Part shown: piece by piece, positions 49,771 to 59,309 of the stretch
Numbering within the stretch: position 1 is the stretch's first letter
Layout: each line of letters begins with the position of its first letter
Assembly (NCBI RefSeq): GCF_001705035.1
Contig: NZ_MCIG01000007.1
Span: 18,994 to 82,993 of the forward strand
Length of the DNA stretch: 64,000 bases
Reading direction: 5' to 3'
From: Curtobacterium sp. UCD-KPL2560
GTDB lineage: Bacteria > Actinomycetota > Actinomycetes > Actinomycetales > Microbacteriaceae
Translations under genes and position numbers: made by a program
Notes under the pieces: generated by a model
Databases searched by the model: none
What the model was told of the DNA's origin: nothing
What the model saw: the letters and a program-made list of their open reading frames with translations, nothing else

Positions 49771-50924
49771 CCACCGGTACCGCGGTCCACTTCGGCGCCG
49801 GCAACATCGGCCGCGGTTTCGTCGGGCTCCTGCTCCACGAGGCCGGCTACGAGGTCGTCTTCGCCGACGTCGCCGCCCCGCTCATCGACGCCCTCGCCGC
49901 CGCCGACTCGTACACCGTGCACGAGGTCGGCCAGGGTGCGCAGGACCACGTCGTCACGGGCTTCCGTGCCGTGAACAGCGCGCAGGACGAGGACGGCGTG
50001 GTGGCCGAGGTCGCAGCGGCCGACGTCGTCACGTGCGCCGTCGGTCCGACGGTCCTGAAGTTCATCGCCCCGGTCATCGCCCGTGCCCTCGTGCAGCGCC
50101 CGGCCGACGCCGCGCCGCTCGCCGTGATGGCGTGCGAGAACGCGATCAACGCGACCGACCGGCTCCGCGAGTTCATCGTCGACGCGCTCCCCGCCGAGTC
50201 GCGCGACGAGGCACTCGCCAAGGCCGTGTTCGCGAACACCGCGGTCGACCGGATCGTCCCGGCCCAGCCCGAGGGCGGCGGCCTCGACGTCACGGTCGAG
50301 ACCTACTTCGAGTGGGCGATCGACCGCACCCCGTTCGACGGCCACGAGCCGACGATCCCGGGTGCGCACTACGTCGACGGCCTCGCCGCGTCGATCGAGC
50401 GCAAGCTGTTCACGGTCAACACCGGCCACGCCACGGTGGCGTACCACGGCTTCCTCGCCGGGGCCGACAAGATCTCCGACGCGATCGCGATCCCGGCGGT
50501 GCGCTCGGCGCTCGAGTCGGTGCTCGCCGAGACGAGCGACCTGCTCGTCCGCCGCCACGAGCTCGACCCCGAGGTGCACCGCTCCTACGTCCAGGCGATC
50601 ATCGGCCGGTTCGAGAACCCGCACCTGCCGGACACCGTGACCCGCGTCGGGCGTCAGCCGCTCCGCAAGCTGTCGCGCGACGAGCGCTTCGTCTCGCCCG
50701 CGGCCGCCCTCGCCGAGGACGGCACCGAGCCCACGGCGCTGCTGGACGCGATGGGCGCCGCCCTCCGCTTCGACGTCGCCGACGACGAGCAGAGCGTCGA
50801 GCTGCAGCAGCTGCTGCACTCGGACCGCGCGGACGCCGACGTCGCGAGCGAGATCACCGGACTCGACGCGCAGCACCCGCTGCACGCCGCGTTCGCCGAG
50901 CGGGTGCGCGCCGCGCGCGCCTGA
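49767..50924 (+). CDS. mtlD: mannitol-1-phosphate 5-dehydrogenase
   Basis: A 385-residue NAD-dependent polyol dehydrogenase converting mannitol-1-phosphate to fructose-6-phosphate. The N-terminal nucleotide loop is [13 protein letters not shown], and the family motifs [22 protein letters not shown] and the catalytic region [16 protein letters not shown] (Lys, Asn, His) are present. It completes the mannitol route from uptake to glycolysis. The GTG start overlaps mtlF by 4 bp; a GACGGGAGGC-family hairpin lies 20 nt after the stop. Confidence 0.96.
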   Translation: MTTGTAVHFGAGNIGRGFVGLLLHEAGYEVVFADVAAPLIDALAAADSYTVHEVGQGAQDHVVTGFRAVNSAQDEDGVVAEVAAADVVTCAVGPTVLKFIAPVIARALVQRPADAAPLAVMACENAINATDRLREFIVDALPAESRDEALAKAVFANTAVDRIVPAQPEGGGLDVTVETYFEWAIDRTPFDGHEPTIPGAHYVDGLAASIERKLFTVNTGHATVAYHGFLAGADKISDAIAIPAVRSALESVLAETSDLLVRRHELDPEVHRSYVQAIIGRFENPHLPDTVTRVGRQPLRKLSRDERFVSPAAALAEDGTEPTALLDAMGAALRFDVADDEQSVELQQLLHSDRADADVASEITGLDAQHPLHAAFAERVRAARA

Positions 50925-50943
50925 GACGCGACCACCCCACGAG

Positions 50944-50981
50944 ACGGGAGGCGCGGTGCCGGCTGGCACCGCGCCTCCCGT
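50944..50981 (+). terminator. hairpin after mtlD (GACGGGAGGC family)
   Basis: 17-nt arms (ACGGGAGGCGCGGTGCC, 50944-50960, and its complement 50965-50981) around GGCT. Outer arms GCGACCAC (50928-50935) and GTGGTCGC (50988-50995) enclose it perfectly. Confidence 0.75.
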
Positions 50982-51095
50982 TCGTCCGTGGTCGCGCCCG
51001 TCGCGACCCGCAGTCGGGACGCGGGATGTCTGCGAGGCCGGCGGAGGCCACCGGATACCCGTGGCCGCGCTCGGCGGCCGCGTGGGGGTCCGGCG

Positions 51096-51101
51096 TAGCG
51101 T
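51096..51101 (+). promoter_or_regulatory. -10 box of the quinone oxidoreductase-like gene (leaderless type)
   Basis: TAGCGT followed by 7 nt and the ATG at 51109. Confidence 0.5.
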
Positions 51102-51108
51102 CGACGGC

Positions 51109-52041
51109 ATGGCGAAGCACTGGGTGGCACCGCGGTTCGGCGGCAGCGAGGTCCTGGAACTGGTCGACACCGAGGTCCCGGAACCCGGGCCCGGCGAGGT
51201 CACGATCGACGTCCGCGCCGCCGGCGTGAACCCCGCGGACACGAAGCACGTCCGGCAGGGCGACCCGGCGGACCTGCCGGTGCCGATCGGCTACGAGGTC
51301 GCCGGCGTGCTCAGCACCGTCGGACCCGACACGGAGATCGCCTCCGGCGGGGGAGCGGTCGGCGACGAGGTCCTGGCGTTCCGCGTCTCGGGTGGCTGGG
51401 CGGAACGCATCACCGTGCCCGCCGCCGACGTCTTCGCCAAGCCCGCCGCGCTCGGCTTCGCCGAGGCGGCCAACCTGCTCCTCGCCGCGACCACCGCCGC
51501 CGACATGATCCGCGTCACGCGTGCGGAGGGACGCGACACGGTGGTCGTGCACGGCGCGTCCGGTGCGGTCGGCGTGAGCCTGCTGCAGCTGCTCCGCCCG
51601 CTCGGCACGCGCGTGATCGGCACCGCCTCCGAGCGCAACGCCGACACCGTCCGACGCTTCGGTGGCGAGTGGGTCGCGTACGGCGACGGACTGGAGGCAC
51701 GCATCCGTGACCGCGCACCCGACGGTGTCGACGTGGCACTGGACTGCGTCGGGACCGACGAGGCCGTCGACGTCTCGCTCGCCCTGGTCGCGGACCGCAG
51801 CCGCATCGTCACGATCGCGGCCCCCGGCCGCGCGCAGTCCGACGGTATCCGTGCCGTCGGCGGTGCGCAGCCCGAGAGCGCTGCGTTCCGGGACTCGGTG
51901 CGCCAGCGCCTGATCGACCTCGCCGGGGCCGGGGAGCTCGAGGTCCCGGTGGCACGGACCTTCCCGCTCGCCGAGGCCCTCGCCGCGGTGCACCTGCTCG
52001 AGTCGCAGCACCCGGGCGGGAAGCTCGCGCTGCTGCCCTGA
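51109..52041 (+). CDS. NADP-dependent oxidoreductase, quinone oxidoreductase/MDR type
   Basis: A 310-residue medium-chain dehydrogenase/reductase without zinc-binding cysteines. Visible motifs are [27 protein letters not shown], and the NADPH loop [16 protein letters not shown]. It resembles quinone oxidoreductases (QOR, zinc-independent). Physiological substrate unknown. The start is fixed by the TAGCGT box 7 nt upstream. It stands alone between the mannitol and DUF805 clusters. Confidence 0.87.
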   Translation: MAKHWVAPRFGGSEVLELVDTEVPEPGPGEVTIDVRAAGVNPADTKHVRQGDPADLPVPIGYEVAGVLSTVGPDTEIASGGGAVGDEVLAFRVSGGWAERITVPAADVFAKPAALGFAEAANLLLAATTAADMIRVTRAEGRDTVVVHGASGAVGVSLLQLLRPLGTRVIGTASERNADTVRRFGGEWVAYGDGLEARIRDRAPDGVDVALDCVGTDEAVDVSLALVADRSRIVTIAAPGRAQSDGIRAVGGAQPESAAFRDSVRQRLIDLAGAGELEVPVARTFPLAEALAAVHLLESQHPGGKLALLP

Positions 52042-52172
52042 GGCCGGGGACTCCGGGACCCCGAGATCCCCGGCGCTCGCGCGTCCGCCGCGCGTCCTCC
52101 GTGCGAGGGACGCCCGCGGAGCCCAGAGCCTGCCAGACTGCGGGGGACAGTCACCACTCGGGAGGGACAGCA

Positions 52173-52949
52173 GTGAGCAACCAGGATCCGTACGGCGGGC
52201 AGCAGCCCGGAGGACAGGACCACTCGGGCGCGGGGGCGCAGCGGCCGGACGGGCAGCAGCCGTACGGGCAGCAGCCGTACGGACAGCAGGGCTCCGCGCC
52301 GGACCCGTACGCGAAGCCGCAGGCCGGGCAGCAGCCGTACGGCCAGGCGCCGTACGGCCAGCCGCAGCAGCCGTACGGGCAGGCACCGTCCGGGCAGGCG
52401 CCCTACGGCCAGCCGCAGCAGCCGTACGGGCAGGCACCGTACGGGCAGCAGCCCTCTGGCGGGCAGGCACCGTACGGCCAGGCCCCGTACGGCCAGGCAC
52501 CGCAGTACGGGCAGGCCGCCGTGCCCCGCGGTGCCACCGCGACCGAGCCGCCGATCTGGGCGCCCTGGTACGGCATCCCGTTCCCGCAGGCGTTCCGCCG
52601 GTTCTGGAAGAAGTACGCGCGGTTCGACGGGCGAGCCAGCCGCAGCGAGTTCTGGTTCTGGGCGCTCTGGTACGCGATCGGCTCGTTCGCGACCGGGTTC
52701 GTGGGCGGGATCTTCGACGCGGCGCCGGGCCTGTCGAACGTCAACGACGGCCTGACGACCCTCTGGGCGCTCGCCTGCGCCGTGGGGTTCATCGCGCTGA
52801 CCATGCGACGCCTGCACGACGTCAACCTCTCCGGGTACTTCACCCTGTTCTTCATCATCCCGCCGATCGGGGTGCTCTTCGCGCTCATCGTCGGCTTCCT
52901 CGCGACCGACCCGCAGGGACAGCGGTTCGACCGGCCCGACCGCATGTGA
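52173..52949 (+). CDS. DUF805 membrane protein with Gln/Pro/Tyr/Gly-rich N-terminus (1 of 3)
   Basis: A 258-residue protein. Residues 1-120 are a low-complexity tail rich in QQPYGQ and QAPYGQ units. From about residue 125 a DUF805 domain follows: [33 protein letters not shown] region (key motif [11 protein letters not shown]), three to four membrane segments and [18 protein letters not shown]805 function is unknown. The GTG at 52173 has GGGAGGGAC 5-13 nt upstream. It is the first of three tandem paralogues. The DNA for the tail is itself repetitive. Confidence 0.85.
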   Translation: MSNQDPYGGQQPGGQDHSGAGAQRPDGQQPYGQQPYGQQGSAPDPYAKPQAGQQPYGQAPYGQPQQPYGQAPSGQAPYGQPQQPYGQAPYGQQPSGGQAPYGQAPYGQAPQYGQAAVPRGATATEPPIWAPWYGIPFPQAFRRFWKKYARFDGRASRSEFWFWALWYAIGSFATGFVGGIFDAAPGLSNVNDGLTTLWALACAVGFIALTMRRLHDVNLSGYFTLFFIIPPIGVLFALIVGFLATDPQGQRFDRPDRM

Positions 52950-53013
52950 CGCCCGGATCGGCGGATCTGGTTGACTCGTGGGGTACACAGGACCACACCA
53001 CGAGGGGGACCAC

Positions 53014-53574
53014 ATGACCTACCAGCAACCCGATCCGCCGTACGGGACCGCGCAGCAGCCGGCCGGCGGCCACGGCCAGTTCGGCGCCGGCAACGTGACC
53101 GGTGCCGGCGGGGAGCCGCCGCTCTGGGCGCCGCGCTACGGTGCCTCGTTCGGGCAGGCGGTCGGCCGGTTCTTCCGCAAGTACGCCACGTTCAGCGGTC
53201 GCGCGAGCCGCAGCGAGTTCTGGTGGGCGTACCTGGTCGTGGCAGCCGTGCCGACGATCCTCGTGACGATCGCACTGGTCTACCGCTTCTCGACCATCCA
53301 GTACGACACCGTCGACTTCGGTGACGGCCAGGTCTACCGCAGCCCGAACGCGCCGGGGCCGCTCTTCTTCGTGCTCATGGCCCTCCCGGCCCTGTGGTGG
53401 CTCGCGACGATCGTGCCCACGCTGGCGCTCGGCTGGCGGCGCCTGCACGACGCCAACCTGCCCGGCGCGCTGTACCTCATCGCGGTGTTCGTCGGCATCG
53501 TCGGCATCGTGTTCGGTCTGCTGCCGTCGAACCCCGAGGGTGCGCGGTACGACCGCCCGGGGGCCGCACGATGA
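53014..53574 (+). CDS. DUF805 membrane protein (2 of 3)
   Basis: A 186-residue paralogue with the shortest tail: about 40 residues with QQPDPPYG and Gly-rich sequence, then WAPRYGASFGQAVGRFFRKYATF and [10 protein letters not shown], about four membrane segments, and WRRLHDANLPGALYL. It ends with LPSNPEGARYDRP, a motif shared with the third copy. AGGGGGACCAC precedes the ATG. The stop overlaps the next start (ATGA), so copies 2 and 3 are one transcript. Confidence 0.85.
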   Translation: MTYQQPDPPYGTAQQPAGGHGQFGAGNVTGAGGEPPLWAPRYGASFGQAVGRFFRKYATFSGRASRSEFWWAYLVVAAVPTILVTIALVYRFSTIQYDTVDFGDGQVYRSPNAPGPLFFVLMALPALWWLATIVPTLALGWRRLHDANLPGALYLIAVFVGIVGIVFGLLPSNPEGARYDRPGAAR

Positions 53575-54416
53575 CCGACGACCGCACGCCGCGGTGGGGG
53601 CAGCCGGACGGCCAGCAGCCGGAGGGCCAGCAGCCGGAGGGCCAGCAGCCGGACGGCCAGCAGCCGGACGGCCAGACCCCGCAGTCCGGCCAGCCGCAGC
53701 AGCCGCCGCAGCCGAACGGCCAGGCTCCGCAGTACGGGCAGCAGCCGTACGGCCAGGCCCCGCAGCCCGGCCAGCAGCCGTACGGGCAGCAGCCGTACGG
53801 CCAGCAGCCGTACGGCCAGGCCCCGCAGTACGGGCAGCAGCCGTACGGACAGCAGCCGTACCCGCAGTTCGTCCCGTCCGGCCCGATCCCGCGCGACGCG
53901 AGCGGCGCCCCGCCCCTCTGGGCCCCCTGGTACGGCATCGGTTTCCTCGACGCCGTGACCCGCTTCTTCAAGAAGTACGCCCGGTTCGACGGTCGCGCCA
54001 GCCGCAGTGAGTTCTGGTACTGGGTCCTGGCGAACGCGATCGTCTCGACGATCCTGCTCGGCGGCTACATCGCCGGCGTCATCGCGTGGGCCGCATCCTC
54101 GGCGACGACGGTCGACGAGTACGGCAACACGACGACGAACGGGTCGGTCCCGGTCGTCGCCCTCCTGTTCCTCGCGCTGTACGGCCTGTGGTGGCTCGCG
54201 ACGATCGTGCCCACCTTCGCGCTCGGCTGGCGACGGGTGCACGACGCGAACCTCGCCGGGCCGTTCTGGCTCATCTCGCTCGTGACCGGCATCGCGGGCA
54301 TCGTCTTCGGTGCGCTCGAGTCGAACCCGGCCGGGGCGCAGTACGACCGTCCCGACGGACCGCCCCCGGGCGCGTACGACGGCGGCCACGACGCTGCGGG
54401 GCTCCCGAAGGCCTGA
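53571..54416 (+). CDS. DUF805 membrane protein with Gln/Pro/Tyr/Gly-rich N-terminus (3 of 3)
   Basis: A 281-residue paralogue. Residues 1-110 contain runs of QQPEGQ/QQPDG and then QQPYGQ/QAPQYGQ repeats; the DUF805 domain has [16 protein letters not shown], a longer loop with TTVDEYGNTTTNG between membrane segments, and WRRVHDANLAGPFWL. A short Gly/Asp-rich C-terminal tail follows YDRPDGPPPG. It is translationally coupled to copy 2. Confidence 0.85.
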   Translation: MTDDRTPRWGQPDGQQPEGQQPEGQQPDGQQPDGQTPQSGQPQQPPQPNGQAPQYGQQPYGQAPQPGQQPYGQQPYGQQPYGQAPQYGQQPYGQQPYPQFVPSGPIPRDASGAPPLWAPWYGIGFLDAVTRFFKKYARFDGRASRSEFWYWVLANAIVSTILLGGYIAGVIAWAASSATTVDEYGNTTTNGSVPVVALLFLALYGLWWLATIVPTFALGWRRVHDANLAGPFWLISLVTGIAGIVFGALESNPAGAQYDRPDGPPPGAYDGGHDAAGLPKA

Positions 54417-54567
54417 CCCGGACCACGACCAGCGACACAGCGGGGCGCGGTGCCCGAGACCGACCGGAGTGGTCGGCCGGACGCCGCGCCCCGCTGCCGC
54501 TATGGTGATGGCGACCGGCCACCCGGACCGGCCTGCAGCACACACACAGCTCCCGAGGGGGAACCCC

Positions 54568-54843
54568 ATGACCACCGCCCAGCCGTACAAGCCCGCCGCA
54601 CCGGCATCCGACCGTTACAGCGTCCTCGCGATCGTCGGGTTCATCCTGGCGTTCCTCGTGAACATCGCCGGGCTCGTCGTGAGCATCATCGCGCTCACGC
54701 AGATCAAGCGCACGGGTGAGCGTGGCCGTGGCCTCGCGCTCGCCGGCATCATCATCAGCGCCCTGTCGTTGGTCATCTCGATCATCTCGATGATCGTGCT
54801 CTTCTCGGCAGCGGCGTCGATGCAGGGCACGACCGGCTACTGA
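54568..54843 (+). CDS. DUF4190 small membrane protein
   Basis: A 91-residue protein: a short AQPYKPAAP tail, then two membrane segments (about 21-45 and 58-82) joined by the DUF4190 motif ALTQIKRTGERGRGLALAGI. Function unknown. AGGGGGAACCCC precedes the ATG; a TATGGT box about 65 nt upstream may be its -10. Position behind the DUF805 genes and the shared Pro/Tyr-rich tail suggest a functional link, but this is inference. A strong hairpin follows. Confidence 0.82.
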   Translation: MTTAQPYKPAAPASDRYSVLAIVGFILAFLVNIAGLVVSIIALTQIKRTGERGRGLALAGIIISALSLVISIISMIVLFSAAASMQGTTGY

Positions 54844-54860
54844 GCCCGACCGTTCCCGCA

Positions 54861-54901
54861 CGACGAAGCGGCCCGCCCTCAGGGGGCGGGCCGCTTCGTC
54901 G
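54861..54901. terminator. bidirectional terminator after the DUF4190 gene
   Basis: CGACGAAGCGGCCCGCCC (54861-54878) pairs perfectly with its complement at 54884-54901. It lies between two convergent genes. Confidence 0.8.
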
Positions 54902-54924
54902 TGGTGCGGTGGGACGTCGGGCGG

Positions 54925-55587
54925 TCAGACCACCCGCAGCCGGACCAGGGAGCCGTCCACGACCAGGTCGCGCACCGTGACCGACGGGTCCGCCGTCGCG
55001 AACCGGAGCGCGCCTCCCGGCTGGTCGAACCAGGGCTGCACGAAGCGCACCTCGACCAGGAAGGGCCGCTCGACGACGTAGCGGTGCACCTCGGGCGCCG
55101 CCGCGACGTGCGGCGGCAGGGAACGCTGGGGGAGCGGGGTGTCGAGCGGGTGCAGGAGGTACCCGTCCGGGCCGCCCACGCGGTCGACCGGGACGCCGGC
55201 CGGCACCTGGATGCGGAGGCCCTCGTCGCCGGCCTGGGCGACCTGCTGCGCGAGCTGCGGGTAGGTCGTCGCCGCGCGGTCGCGGAGGCCGTCGAGCTCG
55301 TGCCGGGGGATGTCCCGCGGTGCGGGGAACGGCCGGTTCAGGAAGCGACGCAGCATCTCGACCGCGTCGGCCTCTCCCCGCGCGGTCGCGAGGCGTCGGG
55401 CGGTGCCGTAGTCCACGACCTCGAGCGCGAAGTCGCCGGACCCCGCGGCCCCCGCGTCGTCCTGCGCCGGGGTGATCCGCAGCGCGCCCTCCACCGGCGG
55501 CTCGTGCAGTTGCTCACCGGGGAGCTGCACGTAGCGCACGGTGTAGCCGAGCTGGTCGAGGATGGGGCGGGTCTCCGCGAACGTCAT
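54925..55587 (-). CDS. TNT-domain-like protein (NAD glycohydrolase toxin fold), probably inactive or altered
   Basis: A 220-residue cytoplasmic protein without signal peptide. Residues 134-200 follow the pattern of TNT domains (tuberculosis necrotizing toxin): VDRVGGPDGYLLHP, TPLPQRSLPP, RYVVERPFLVEV and PWFDQPGGALRF. In active TNT domains the last motif usually ends GGxxQ(Y/F); here Arg195 occupies the glutamine position. The N-terminal 130 residues are not recognised. No antitoxin-like neighbour or secretion partner is adjacent. ATG 55587 lies 7 nt after TAGGCT. Relationship is by motif reading, not by search. Confidence 0.6.
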   Translation of the reverse strand: MTFAETRPILDQLGYTVRYVQLPGEQLHEPPVEGALRITPAQDDAGAAGSGDFALEVVDYGTARRLATARGEADAVEMLRRFLNRPFPAPRDIPRHELDGLRDRAATTYPQLAQQVAQAGDEGLRIQVPAGVPVDRVGGPDGYLLHPLDTPLPQRSLPPHVAAAPEVHRYVVERPFLVEVRFVQPWFDQPGGALRFATADPSVTVRDLVVDGSLVRLRVV

Positions 55588-55594
55588 GCGCGCG

Positions 55595-55600
55595 AGCCTA
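55595..55600 (-). promoter_or_regulatory. -10 box of the TNT-like gene (leaderless type)
   Basis: TAGGCT on the minus strand followed by 7 nt and the ATG at 55587. Confidence 0.5.
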
Positions 55601-55651
55601 CCGGTCGGGTCCCGGCCGTCCGCCGAGACCGTGCCGCGTGCGCTGCCACGG

Positions 55652-56425
55652 TCACGCGCCGCCGCGCATGATCGCCTGCTTGACCTCGGAGATCGCCTTC
55701 GTCACCTGGATGCCACGGGGGCAGGCGTCGGTGCAGTTGAAGGTCGTGCGGCAGCGCCACACGCCCTCCTTGTCGTTGAGGATGTCGAGGCGGACGTTCG
55801 CGGCGTCGTCGCGCGAGTCGAAGATGAAGCGGTGCGCGTTCACGATCGCGGCCGGCCCGAAGTACTGGCCGTCGGTCCAGAACACCGGGCACGACGAGGT
55901 GCACGCGGCGCAGAGGATGCACTTGGTGGTGTCGTCGAAGCGGGCGCGGTCGGCGACGGACTGCACGCGCTCCTTGCCCTTCTCCGGCTTGCTGTTCGCC
56001 TGCAGGAACGGCTGGACCTCGCGGAAGGACTGGAAGAACGGCTCCATGTCCACGACCAGATCCTTCTCGAGCGGCAGGCCCTTGATCGCCTCGACGTAGA
56101 TCGGCTTCGACACGTCGAGGTCCTTGATCAGCGTCTTGCACGCCAGGCGGTTGCGGCCGTTGATGCGCATGGCGTCCGAACCGCACACGCCGTGCGCGCA
56201 GGAGCGGCGGAAGGTCAGCGACCCGTCCTGCTCCCACTTGATCTTGTGCAGCGCGTCGAGGATGCGGTCCGTCGGGAGCATCATGACGTCGAAGTCCTGC
56301 CAGCGCGGCTCGTCGTCGACGTCCGGGTCGAACCGCCGCACGATGACCGTGACGGGGAACGATCCGGGAGGGGCGTCCTGCACGGTGTCGGTGCGGGGCG
56401 CGTCGGAGACCAGGGTGTCGGTCAT
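55652..56425 (-). CDS. sdhB: succinate dehydrogenase iron-sulfur subunit
   Basis: A 257-residue electron-transfer subunit of complex II. The 2Fe-2S cluster ligands are in CAHGVCGSDAMRINGRNRLAC region (CAHGVCGSD and LACKTL), the 4Fe-4S motif is CILCAACTSSCP and the third cluster motif is CRTTFNCTDACPRGI. It passes electrons from SdhA to the membrane quinone site. The ATG overlaps the sdhA stop by one base (TGATG). It is the last gene of sdhCDAB. Confidence 0.97.
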   Translation of the reverse strand: MTDTLVSDAPRTDTVQDAPPGSFPVTVIVRRFDPDVDDEPRWQDFDVMMLPTDRILDALHKIKWEQDGSLTFRRSCAHGVCGSDAMRINGRNRLACKTLIKDLDVSKPIYVEAIKGLPLEKDLVVDMEPFFQSFREVQPFLQANSKPEKGKERVQSVADRARFDDTTKCILCAACTSSCPVFWTDGQYFGPAAIVNAHRFIFDSRDDAANVRLDILNDKEGVWRCRTTFNCTDACPRGIQVTKAISEVKQAIMRGGA

Positions 56426-58218
56426 CAGTACTTCCTCTCCATCGGCTCGTAGCGCGTCATGACGACGGGCTTCCAGTCGAGCGTGATGTGGTCGTCGGCG
56501 AGGGACGAGTGCGGGTCGCCCGTCAGGTACGCCATGGTGTGCTGCATGTAGTTCTCGTCGTCGCGCTTCGGGAAGTCGTCGCGCATGTGGCCCCCGCGGC
56601 TCTCCTTGCGGTTCCGGGCGGAGAACACGACGACCTCGGCGAGGTCGAGCAGGAAGCCGAGCTCGACGGCCTCGAGCAGGTCGGTGTTGAAGCGCTTGCC
56701 CTTGTCCTGGACGGCGACGTTGCGGAAGCGCTCGCGCAGGGTGTGGATCGTCTCGGTCATCTTGCCGAGCGACTCGTCGGTGCGGAACACCTGGGCGTTC
56801 TTGTCCATCTCCTCCTGCAGTTCCTTGCGCAGGACGGCGATGCGCTCGGTGCCGGTCGAAGCACGGAGCTGGTCGAGCATGTCGCGGACGCCGGCGGCCG
56901 GGTCCTCGGGGAGGGGGAGGAAGTCGGCGGTCTGCACGTAGGCGGCGGCGTTGTTGCCGGAGCGCTTGCCGAACACGTTGATGTCGAGCAGCGAGTTCGT
57001 GCCGAGACGGTTCGAGCCGTGCACCGAGACGCACGCGCACTCGCCGGCGGCGTACAGGCCGGGCACGACGGTCGTGTTGTCGTACAGGACCTCGGCGTTG
57101 GTGTTGGTCGGGATGCCGCCCATCGCGTAGTGGGCGGTCGGCATCACGGGCACCGGCTCGACCACCGGGTCGACACCGAGGTACGTCCGCGCGAACTCGG
57201 TGATGTCCGGCAGCTTCGTCTCGAGCACCTCGGCACCGAGGTGCGTGCAGTCGAGCAGCACGTAGTCCTTGTTCGGTCCGGCGCCGCGGCCCTCGGCGAC
57301 CTCCTGGACCATGCAGCGCGCCACGATGTCGCGCGGCGCGAGGTCCTTGATGGTCGGGGCGTAGCGCTCCATGAAGCGCTCGCCCGAGGCGTTGCGGAGG
57401 ATGGCGCCCTCGCCACGGGCGCCCTCGGTGAGGAGGATGCCGAGGCCGGCCAGGCCGGTCGGGTGGAACTGGAAGAACTCCATGTCCTCGAGCGGCAGGC
57501 CCTTGCGCCAGACGATGCCGACGCCGTCGCCGGTCAGCGTGTGCGCGTTCGAGGTCGTCTTGTACATCTTGCCGAAGCCGCCGGTCGCGAAGACGACGGC
57601 CTTGGCGTGGAACACGTGCAGTTCACCGGTCGCGAGCTCGTACGCCACGACGCCGGCCGGCTGCTCGCGGGTCACGCCGTCGTCGCCCGTGACCTCGACC
57701 ATGACGAGGTCGAGCGCGTAGAACTCGTTGTGGAACTCGACGCCGAGCTTCACGCAGTTCTGGAACAGCGTCTGCAGGATCATGTGGCCGGTGCGGTCAG
57801 CGGCGTAGCAGGCCCGGCGGACCGGGGCCTTGCCGTGGTCGCGGGTGTGGCCGCCGAAACGGCGCTGGTCGATCTTGCCCTCGGGCGTGCGGTTGAACGG
57901 CAGGCCCATGTTCTCGAGGTCGATGACGGCGTCGATCGCCTCCTTCGCCAGGATCTCGGCGGCGTCCTGGTCGACGAGGTAGTCGCCGCCCTTGACCGTG
58001 TCGAAGGTGTGCCACTCCCACGAGTCCTCTTCCACGTTGGCGAGCGCCGCGGCCATGCCGCCCTGCGCCGCACCGGTGTGGGACCGGGTCGGGTACAGCT
58101 TCGAGATGACGGCCGTCTTCGCCTTCGGGCCCGCCTCGATCGCGGCACGCATGCCCGCGCCGCCCGCGCCGATGATGACGATGTCGTGCTGGTGGTGGTG
58201 AACGGTGGTCTCGGTCAC
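56425..58218 (-). CDS. sdhA: succinate dehydrogenase flavoprotein subunit
   Basis: A 597-residue subunit oxidising succinate to fumarate with covalent FAD. Motifs: the N-terminal FAD loop [13 protein letters not shown], the flavin-attachment region [14 protein letters not shown], the substrate loop [20 protein letters not shown] (split: [16 protein letters not shown]) and the catalytic-arginine segment [12 protein letters not shown]. Length is normal. sdhD lies 94 nt upstream and sdhB overlaps the stop. Confidence 0.97.
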   Translation of the reverse strand: MTETTVHHHQHDIVIIGAGGAGMRAAIEAGPKAKTAVISKLYPTRSHTGAAQGGMAAALANVEEDSWEWHTFDTVKGGDYLVDQDAAEILAKEAIDAVIDLENMGLPFNRTPEGKIDQRRFGGHTRDHGKAPVRRACYAADRTGHMILQTLFQNCVKLGVEFHNEFYALDLVMVEVTGDDGVTREQPAGVVAYELATGELHVFHAKAVVFATGGFGKMYKTTSNAHTLTGDGVGIVWRKGLPLEDMEFFQFHPTGLAGLGILLTEGARGEGAILRNASGERFMERYAPTIKDLAPRDIVARCMVQEVAEGRGAGPNKDYVLLDCTHLGAEVLETKLPDITEFARTYLGVDPVVEPVPVMPTAHYAMGGIPTNTNAEVLYDNTTVVPGLYAAGECACVSVHGSNRLGTNSLLDINVFGKRSGNNAAAYVQTADFLPLPEDPAAGVRDMLDQLRASTGTERIAVLRKELQEEMDKNAQVFRTDESLGKMTETIHTLRERFRNVAVQDKGKRFNTDLLEAVELGFLLDLAEVVVFSARNRKESRGGHMRDDFPKRDDENYMQHTMAYLTGDPHSSLADDHITLDWKPVVMTRYEPMERKY

Positions 58219-58312
58219 TGGGGCCTTTCCGGGGTGGAGATGTCGCGCGTCGGGGTGCGTCGCGCGGCGTTCGTGCTCGTGGGACGTGCTGCGTCGGGCC
58301 GCGGCGGGAGGG

Positions 58313-58759
58313 CTACTGCGCGGGGCAGAACGAGGGCAGGTCCGCTGCGGCGGCGCCCGCGGGGCACGGGTCGAACGTCCAGCAGACGAGCAGGCCGAGG
58401 ACGACCAGCGCGACGCAGGCGATGGCGACCGCGAGCAGGAGGGTCTTCCGGATGCCCGGCTTGGCGACGTAGTCGTTGATGATCGTCCGCATGCCGTTCG
58501 AGCCGTGGACGAGCGCCAGGACGAGCATCAGGGAGTCCCACACCTGCCAGAACGGGCTCGCCCACTTGCCGGCGACGAAGGCGAAGTCGATCTGCTTGAC
58601 GCCCTCGCCCGCGACCATGTTCACGAAGAGGTGGCCGAAGATGAGCACGACGAGCAAGACACCCGACGCGCGCATGTAGATCCACCCCCACTTCTCCCAG
58701 TTGGTGGTGCGGCGTGCTGCGGCGGCGGAGCGCGGTGGCTCGACGGTCTGCGTGGTCAT
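58313..58759 (-). CDS. sdhD: succinate dehydrogenase membrane anchor subunit
   Basis: A 148-residue membrane subunit. After a 30-residue N-terminus, three membrane segments are visible (about 40-65, 75-100 and 112-135), with HLFVN (possible haem ligand) and the characteristic [21 protein letters not shown]. The C-terminus has three cysteines ([19 protein letters not shown]). ATG 58759 gives the expected length; AAGGGACGGACCAG precedes it. It is 20 nt from the sdhC stop. Confidence 0.93.
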   Translation of the reverse strand: MTTQTVEPPRSAAAARRTTNWEKWGWIYMRASGVLLVVLIFGHLFVNMVAGEGVKQIDFAFVAGKWASPFWQVWDSLMLVLALVHGSNGMRTIINDYVAKPGIRKTLLLAVAIACVALVVLGLLVCWTFDPCPAGAAAADLPSFCPAQ

Positions 58760-58779
58760 CTTCTGGTCCGTCCCTTCGC

Positions 58780-59229
58780 CTACTGGAAGTCCGCGACGAG
58801 GTTCATGAGCTGGCGCGGGAGGAAGCCCGCGATGAGGATCGCCCACACGACCAGGACGACCCAGAACATGGTGCGCTGGTACTTCGGGCCCTTCGACCAG
58901 AAGTCGATCGCGATGATCCGGAGACCGTTGAGGGCGTGGAAGACGATCGCCATGACGAGGGCGATCTCACCGATGTTCATGATCGGTGTCTTGTACGTGC
59001 CGATGACCGCGTTGTATGCCTCGGGCGACAGGCGCACCAGTGCGGTGTCGAGGATGTGCACGAGCAGGAAGAAGTAGATCGCGACACCGGTGATCCGGTG
59101 GAGCACCCACGACCACATCCCCGTGGACCCGCGGTACAGCGTTCCTTCGAGCTTCCGAGATGCGCGAGGCGCCTCGATCGTCACCCGCGGTTCGGCGGTC
59201 GCCGTCCCGCTCGCGGTCTGCTCGGCCAT
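58780..59229 (-). CDS. sdhC: succinate dehydrogenase cytochrome b556 subunit
   Basis: A 149-residue membrane subunit of complex II. Three membrane segments follow the motif RGSTGMWSWVLHRITGVAIY; the haem-ligand candidate is in FFLLVHILDT or FHALNGLR. ATG 59229 has GGGAGGA 8-14 nt upstream. It is the promoter-proximal gene of sdhCDAB, with a TAGGAT box and a palindromic operator-like site just upstream. Confidence 0.94.
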   Translation of the reverse strand: MAEQTASGTATAEPRVTIEAPRASRKLEGTLYRGSTGMWSWVLHRITGVAIYFFLLVHILDTALVRLSPEAYNAVIGTYKTPIMNIGEIALVMAIVFHALNGLRIIAIDFWSKGPKYQRTMFWVVLVVWAILIAGFLPRQLMNLVADFQ

Positions 59230-59280
59230 GAGCAAGTCCTCCCATAGGACGGGCTCGGCGATCGGCGAGCCCTTGCCGTT

Positions 59281-59299
59281 CGTGTTCGTGTGGAACACG
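59281..59299. promoter_or_regulatory. operator-like palindrome at the sdhCDAB start site
   Basis: CGTGTTC-N5-GAACACG, two perfect 7-nt arms. It begins 5 nt downstream of the TAGGAT box and so covers the predicted transcription start, a position suited to a repressor. Confidence 0.5.
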
Positions 59300-59303
59300 A
59301 CCC

Positions 59304-59309
59304 ATCCTA
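59304..59309 (-). promoter_or_regulatory. -10 box of sdhCDAB
   Basis: TAGGAT on the minus strand, overlapping the last codon of the glycosyltransferase gene; start expected near 59297 with a leader of about 68 nt. Confidence 0.55.
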
